DNA from: an uncultured Phascolarctobacterium sp. | GTDB taxonomy: Bacteria; Bacillota; Negativicutes; Acidaminococcales; Acidaminococcaceae | Reading direction: 5' to 3' | NCBI GenBank assembly: GCA_900545535.1 | Contig: UQZN01000012.1 | Coordinates: forward strand, 1-64,000 | DNA length: 64,000 bases | In this document: in pieces, positions 61,620-64,000 of the stretch | How positions within the stretch are numbered: position 1 is the first letter of the stretch | Layout of the letters: each line of letters begins with the position of its first letter | The notes under the pieces: generated by a model | The model's input: the letters and a program-made list of their open reading frames with translations, nothing else | What the model was told of the DNA's origin: nothing | Database searches by the model: none | Translations under genes and position numbers: made by a program

Positions 61620-61625
61620 CTGCGT

Positions 61626-62345
61626 TTATTTTTGATTACGTTTTTTACCAAGATAGGCCGCTTTGATGTCAGGATTTTCCAAAAGCTCCTGACCGGTCCC
61701 GCTCATAGTTATTTTACCTGTTTCCAGTACATAAGCCTGATGAGCGACCTTCAGCGCCATATTGGCATTCTGTTCGATCAGCAGGATCGTCATGCCTCTG
61801 CTGTTGATCTCCTGAATGATATTAAAAATATCTTTGATGATCAGCGGCGCCAATCCCAGGGAAGGCTCGTCCATCATCATCAGCTGCGGCCTCGAAAGCA
61901 ACGCTCTGCCGACAGCCAGCATCTGCTGCTCGCCGCCGGATAAGGTGCCGGCCATCTGCCAGCTGCGTTCTTCCAAACGTGGGAACAATTCATATACCCA
62001 TTTGATGTCTTTGGCTATTTCTTCCTTATCATTGCGCATATAAGCGCCGATCTGCAGATTTTCCAGCACCGTCAGATTTGGAAAAACCCGGCGGCCTTCA
62101 GGAACAAGAGTGATCCCTGTTTTAACGATCTTCTGCGAATTGAGCCCGGTAATATTCTGCTCGTTATAGCTGATGCTGCCGCTTTTAGGCTTTACCAGCC
62201 CGACAATGGTCCGCAGTAAGGTGCTTTTGCCAGCGCCGTTAGCGCCGATGAGCGTCACGATCTTACCTTCAGGCACTTCCAGGGAAATACCTTTGAGCGC
62301 TTCGATGCCGCCGTAAGCTACAAATAGGTCCTGTACTTTAAGCAT
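61626..62345 (-). CDS. livF: Branched-chain amino acid ABC importer ATPase LivF
   Basis: About 239 residues. ABC ATPase with Walker A GANGAGKSTL, signature TLSGGEQQMLAVGRAL, Walker B LMMDEPSLGLAPL and the LivF-type LVPEGRRVFPNLTV. ATG 62345 overlaps the livG end by eight bases and has GGGGGTG upstream; a longer frame to 62417 lies inside livG. Works with LivG and the LivHM channel to import Leu/Ile/Val or related substrates. Confidence 0.95.
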   Translation of the reverse strand: MLKVQDLFVAYGGIEALKGISLEVPEGKIVTLIGANGAGKSTLLRTIVGLVKPKSGSISYNEQNITGLNSQKIVKTGITLVPEGRRVFPNLTVLENLQIGAYMRNDKEEIAKDIKWVYELFPRLEERSWQMAGTLSGGEQQMLAVGRALLSRPQLMMMDEPSLGLAPLIIKDIFNIIQEINSRGMTILLIEQNANMALKVAHQAYVLETGKITMSGTGQELLENPDIKAAYLGKKRNQK

Positions 62346-63120
62346 CTTCGTCCACCCCCAGATAAGCGTCGATAACGCGCCTGTTATTTTGGATAGCCGC
62401 AGGCGTACCTTCAGCAATAGTCATGCCAAAATCCAAAACATAAATGCGGTCGGATATTTCCATGACCAGATCCATATGATGCTCGATCATGAAAACCGTC
62501 AGATCATATTCATCACGGATCTGACGAATGAATTCCGTCAGTTCATCAGTTTCCTTAGGATTCATCCCCGCAGCCGGCTCGTCTAAAAGCAGCAGCCGCG
62601 GCCCGGTCGCCAAAGCGCGGACGATCTCCAGACGACGCTGCTGACCATAAGGAAGGCTGGACGCTTTTTCATCACGCAGCTCCCATAGGTCTACCTTGCG
62701 CAGCAGCGCTTCCACCGAGGCTTCCATTTCACGCTGTTCTTTATTATACCAGGGCAGATGCAGCGCTGCCGACATGAAATCGGATTTCAGATGTAAATGC
62801 TTGGCGATCATAACATTTTCGTAAACCGAAAGATTTTTGAACAGTCGGATATTCTGAAAGGTACGCGCCACGCCCATTTTGGCGATTTCGCTGGGCCTCT
62901 TACCGGTTATTTTCTGCTCTTCACCCTGCGAATCCGTATAGATCACATCGCCGCTGGTCGGCGTATAAACACCGGTGATCATATTGAAGGCCGTTGTCTT
63001 ACCGGCACCGTTAGGCCCGATCAAAGCAACGATCTCATGCTCATTGATCTCGATATTGAGCAGATTAACAGCCGTTACGCCGCCAAACTGCATCGTGATA
63101 TTATCAGTTTTTAAAATCAT
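62338..63120 (-). CDS. livG: Branched-chain amino acid ABC importer ATPase LivG
   Basis: 260 residues. Walker A GPNGAGKTTAFNMI (about 36-49), ARTFQNIRLFKNLSVYENVM (LivG signature), SLPYGQQRRLEIVRALA, Walker B LLLDEPAAGMNP, and a C-terminal PAAIQNNRRVIDAYLG. Overlaps livM by four bases (ATGA-type) and livF by eight. Confidence 0.96.
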   Translation of the reverse strand: MILKTDNITMQFGGVTAVNLLNIEINEHEIVALIGPNGAGKTTAFNMITGVYTPTSGDVIYTDSQGEEQKITGKRPSEIAKMGVARTFQNIRLFKNLSVYENVMIAKHLHLKSDFMSAALHLPWYNKEQREMEASVEALLRKVDLWELRDEKASSLPYGQQRRLEIVRALATGPRLLLLDEPAAGMNPKETDELTEFIRQIRDEYDLTVFMIEHHMDLVMEISDRIYVLDFGMTIAEGTPAAIQNNRRVIDAYLGVDEDA

Positions 63121-64000
63121 CTGGCCGCTCCTTTCCGCCCAAAGAAGCTCAATGGATTTTTACAGAAGGCACGAATGTTTTTCCAGGTCAGCTCGCTGGT
63201 GCCCATGATGCCGTGCCGCCAGAAAAGAACGCAGGCCATCAGCAGCGCTGAAAAGATAACCATCCGGAACCCTGGCCTGAACAGCGGGATATCCATACCG
63301 AACAGCATCAGCGGTTCGTCAAAGACACGCAGGAATTCCAGCCCCGCCGTAACGATAACGGCTCCCAGCATACTGCCGGTGATACTGCCCATACCGCCCA
63401 GAACGATGATCAAAAGGAAATTATAAGTCAGTGTAAACAGGAAATTTTTAGGATCGACAGTACCTAACAGCGCGCCGTACAGGCCCCCGCCCACACCGGC
63501 AAAGAAAGCGCTGATCATAAAGGCCAGATTTTTATGCCAGAACAGGCTGACACCCATCGCCTCTGCCGCGATCTCATCCTCGCGGATCGCTTTAAAAGCG
63601 CGTCCGTAGGAAGAATTGATCAAAAGCGCGATAAAAACAAAAGTCACTGCCGTCGCTAAAAAGATATAACGCACATCATTCAGCGGCGGGATATCCTTGA
63701 TCCCCAAAGCGCCGTTGGTAATACTCTGCGCGTTAGTGATCCAGATACGGATGATCTCGGAGAAGCCCAGCGTCGCTACGGCAAGATAGTCTCCGCGCAG
63801 GCGCAGTACCGGCGTCCCGATCAAAAAAGCCACCAATGCCGCCAAAAGTCCGCCGGCGATCAACGCCAGCCACAAGGGCATTTGGATATCAGCGATCATG
63901 GGATTCATCGGCGCCGCATAAAAAACATTAGGACGCAGCTCGACAGGTACGGTAAAAATACCCACTACATAAGCCCCGATAGCCATAAATCCGGCCTGTC
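63117..64000 (-). CDS. livM: Branched-chain amino acid ABC importer permease LivM (cut by window edge)
   Basis: At least 294 codons; the frame stays open past the right edge. Reading in from the edge gives QAGFMAIGAYV, the conserved segment that normally follows about 40-60 residues of LivM, so the true start is outside. PVLRLRGDYLAVATLGFSEI, FKAIREDEIAAEAMGVSLFW and GGMGSITGSMLGAVIVTAGL are typical. Inner-membrane channel subunit; livH and a binding protein are expected upstream, outside the window. Confidence 0.95.
   Translation of the reverse strand, partial: QAGFMAIGAYVVGIFTVPVELRPNVFYAAPMNPMIADIQMPLWLALIAGGLLAALVAFLIGTPVLRLRGDYLAVATLGFSEIIRIWITNAQSITNGALGIKDIPPLNDVRYIFLATAVTFVFIALLINSSYGRAFKAIREDEIAAEAMGVSLFWHKNLAFMISAFFAGVGGGLYGALLGTVDPKNFLFTLTYNFLLIIVLGGMGSITGSMLGAVIVTAGLEFLRVFDEPLMLFGMDIPLFRPGFRMVIFSALLMACVLFWRHGIMGTSELTWKNIRAFCKNPLSFFGRKGAAR

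Overview
The window looks like chromosomal backbone of a Negativicutes bacterium (Firmicutes with an outer membrane), most likely of the Acidaminococcaceae/Phascolarctobacterium type. This is inference: it combines Firmicutes-style genes (CIRCE-controlled groESL, GerMN lipoprotein, lrgAB, DUF3793/flavodoxin, anaerobic superoxide reductase) with a true type Va autotransporter, which needs an outer membrane. A SLC13/DASS dicarboxylate-type carrier, acetate kinase and a branched-chain amino acid ABC importer fit an anaerobe living on organic and amino acids. No prophage, intact insertion sequence, rRNA operon or CRISPR array is visible. Most genes lie on the minus strand. Layout: 0-5.4 kb holds an alanine/glycine:Na+ symporter, two duplicated pairs of tiny XRE regulators around an AT-rich spacer, a secreted DUF3298 protein and a nitroreductase. 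5.6-5.8 kb has tRNA-Val, -Glu and -Asn. 5.9-11.9 kb has a YhcH-like protein, an ABC-F ATPase, and the most unusual locus of the window: an autotransporter followed by a HlyC/RtxC-type acyltransferase. 11.9-15.7 kb is guaA and CIRCE-groES-groEL. 15.8-17.9 kb is a histidine kinase/ANTAR antiterminator pair with a cluster of DnaA-box-like sequences upstream. 17.9-24.2 kb is housekeeping: the t6A genes tsaE-tsaB-rimI-tsaD, an amidase with a GerMN lipoprotein, nnr and acpS. 24.4-27.6 kb gathers redox and metal genes (C_GCAxxG_C_C protein, desulfoferrodoxin, ZIP carrier, DUF3793-flavodoxin) and an unrecognised structured leader. 27.7-40.9 kb mixes DNA repair, lipase, helicase, cold shock protein, PPIase, M20 peptidase, gamma carbonic anhydrase, MFS carrier, unknown proteins and a stripped-down sulfite-reductase-like protein. 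41.0-46.8 kb has two tRNA-Leu genes, polA-mutM-coaE-lytic transglycosylase, a direct-repeat element and a Phd/RelE-type module. 47.1-55.3 kb has ackA, a CoA-disulfide reductase with rhodanese domain, clpB, a tail-anchored unknown and lrgAB. 55.5-64 kb has a DASS carrier with a possible 24-residue membrane peptide, a CBS/CorC-type membrane protein, a TVP38/85-aa/CYTH-CHAD operon, and livM-livG-livF running off the right edge. Best candidates for something new: (1) the autotransporter plus RtxC-like acyltransferase pair, in which the catalytic Asp of HlyC is replaced by Phe; (2) the three-way-junction leader RNA at 27.5-27.6 kb; (3) the DnaA-box cluster far from dnaA; (4) the DASS-linked micropeptide; (5) the two-Cys-motif-defective sulfite reductase homologue. 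All identifications come from reading the sequence; no database search was run.
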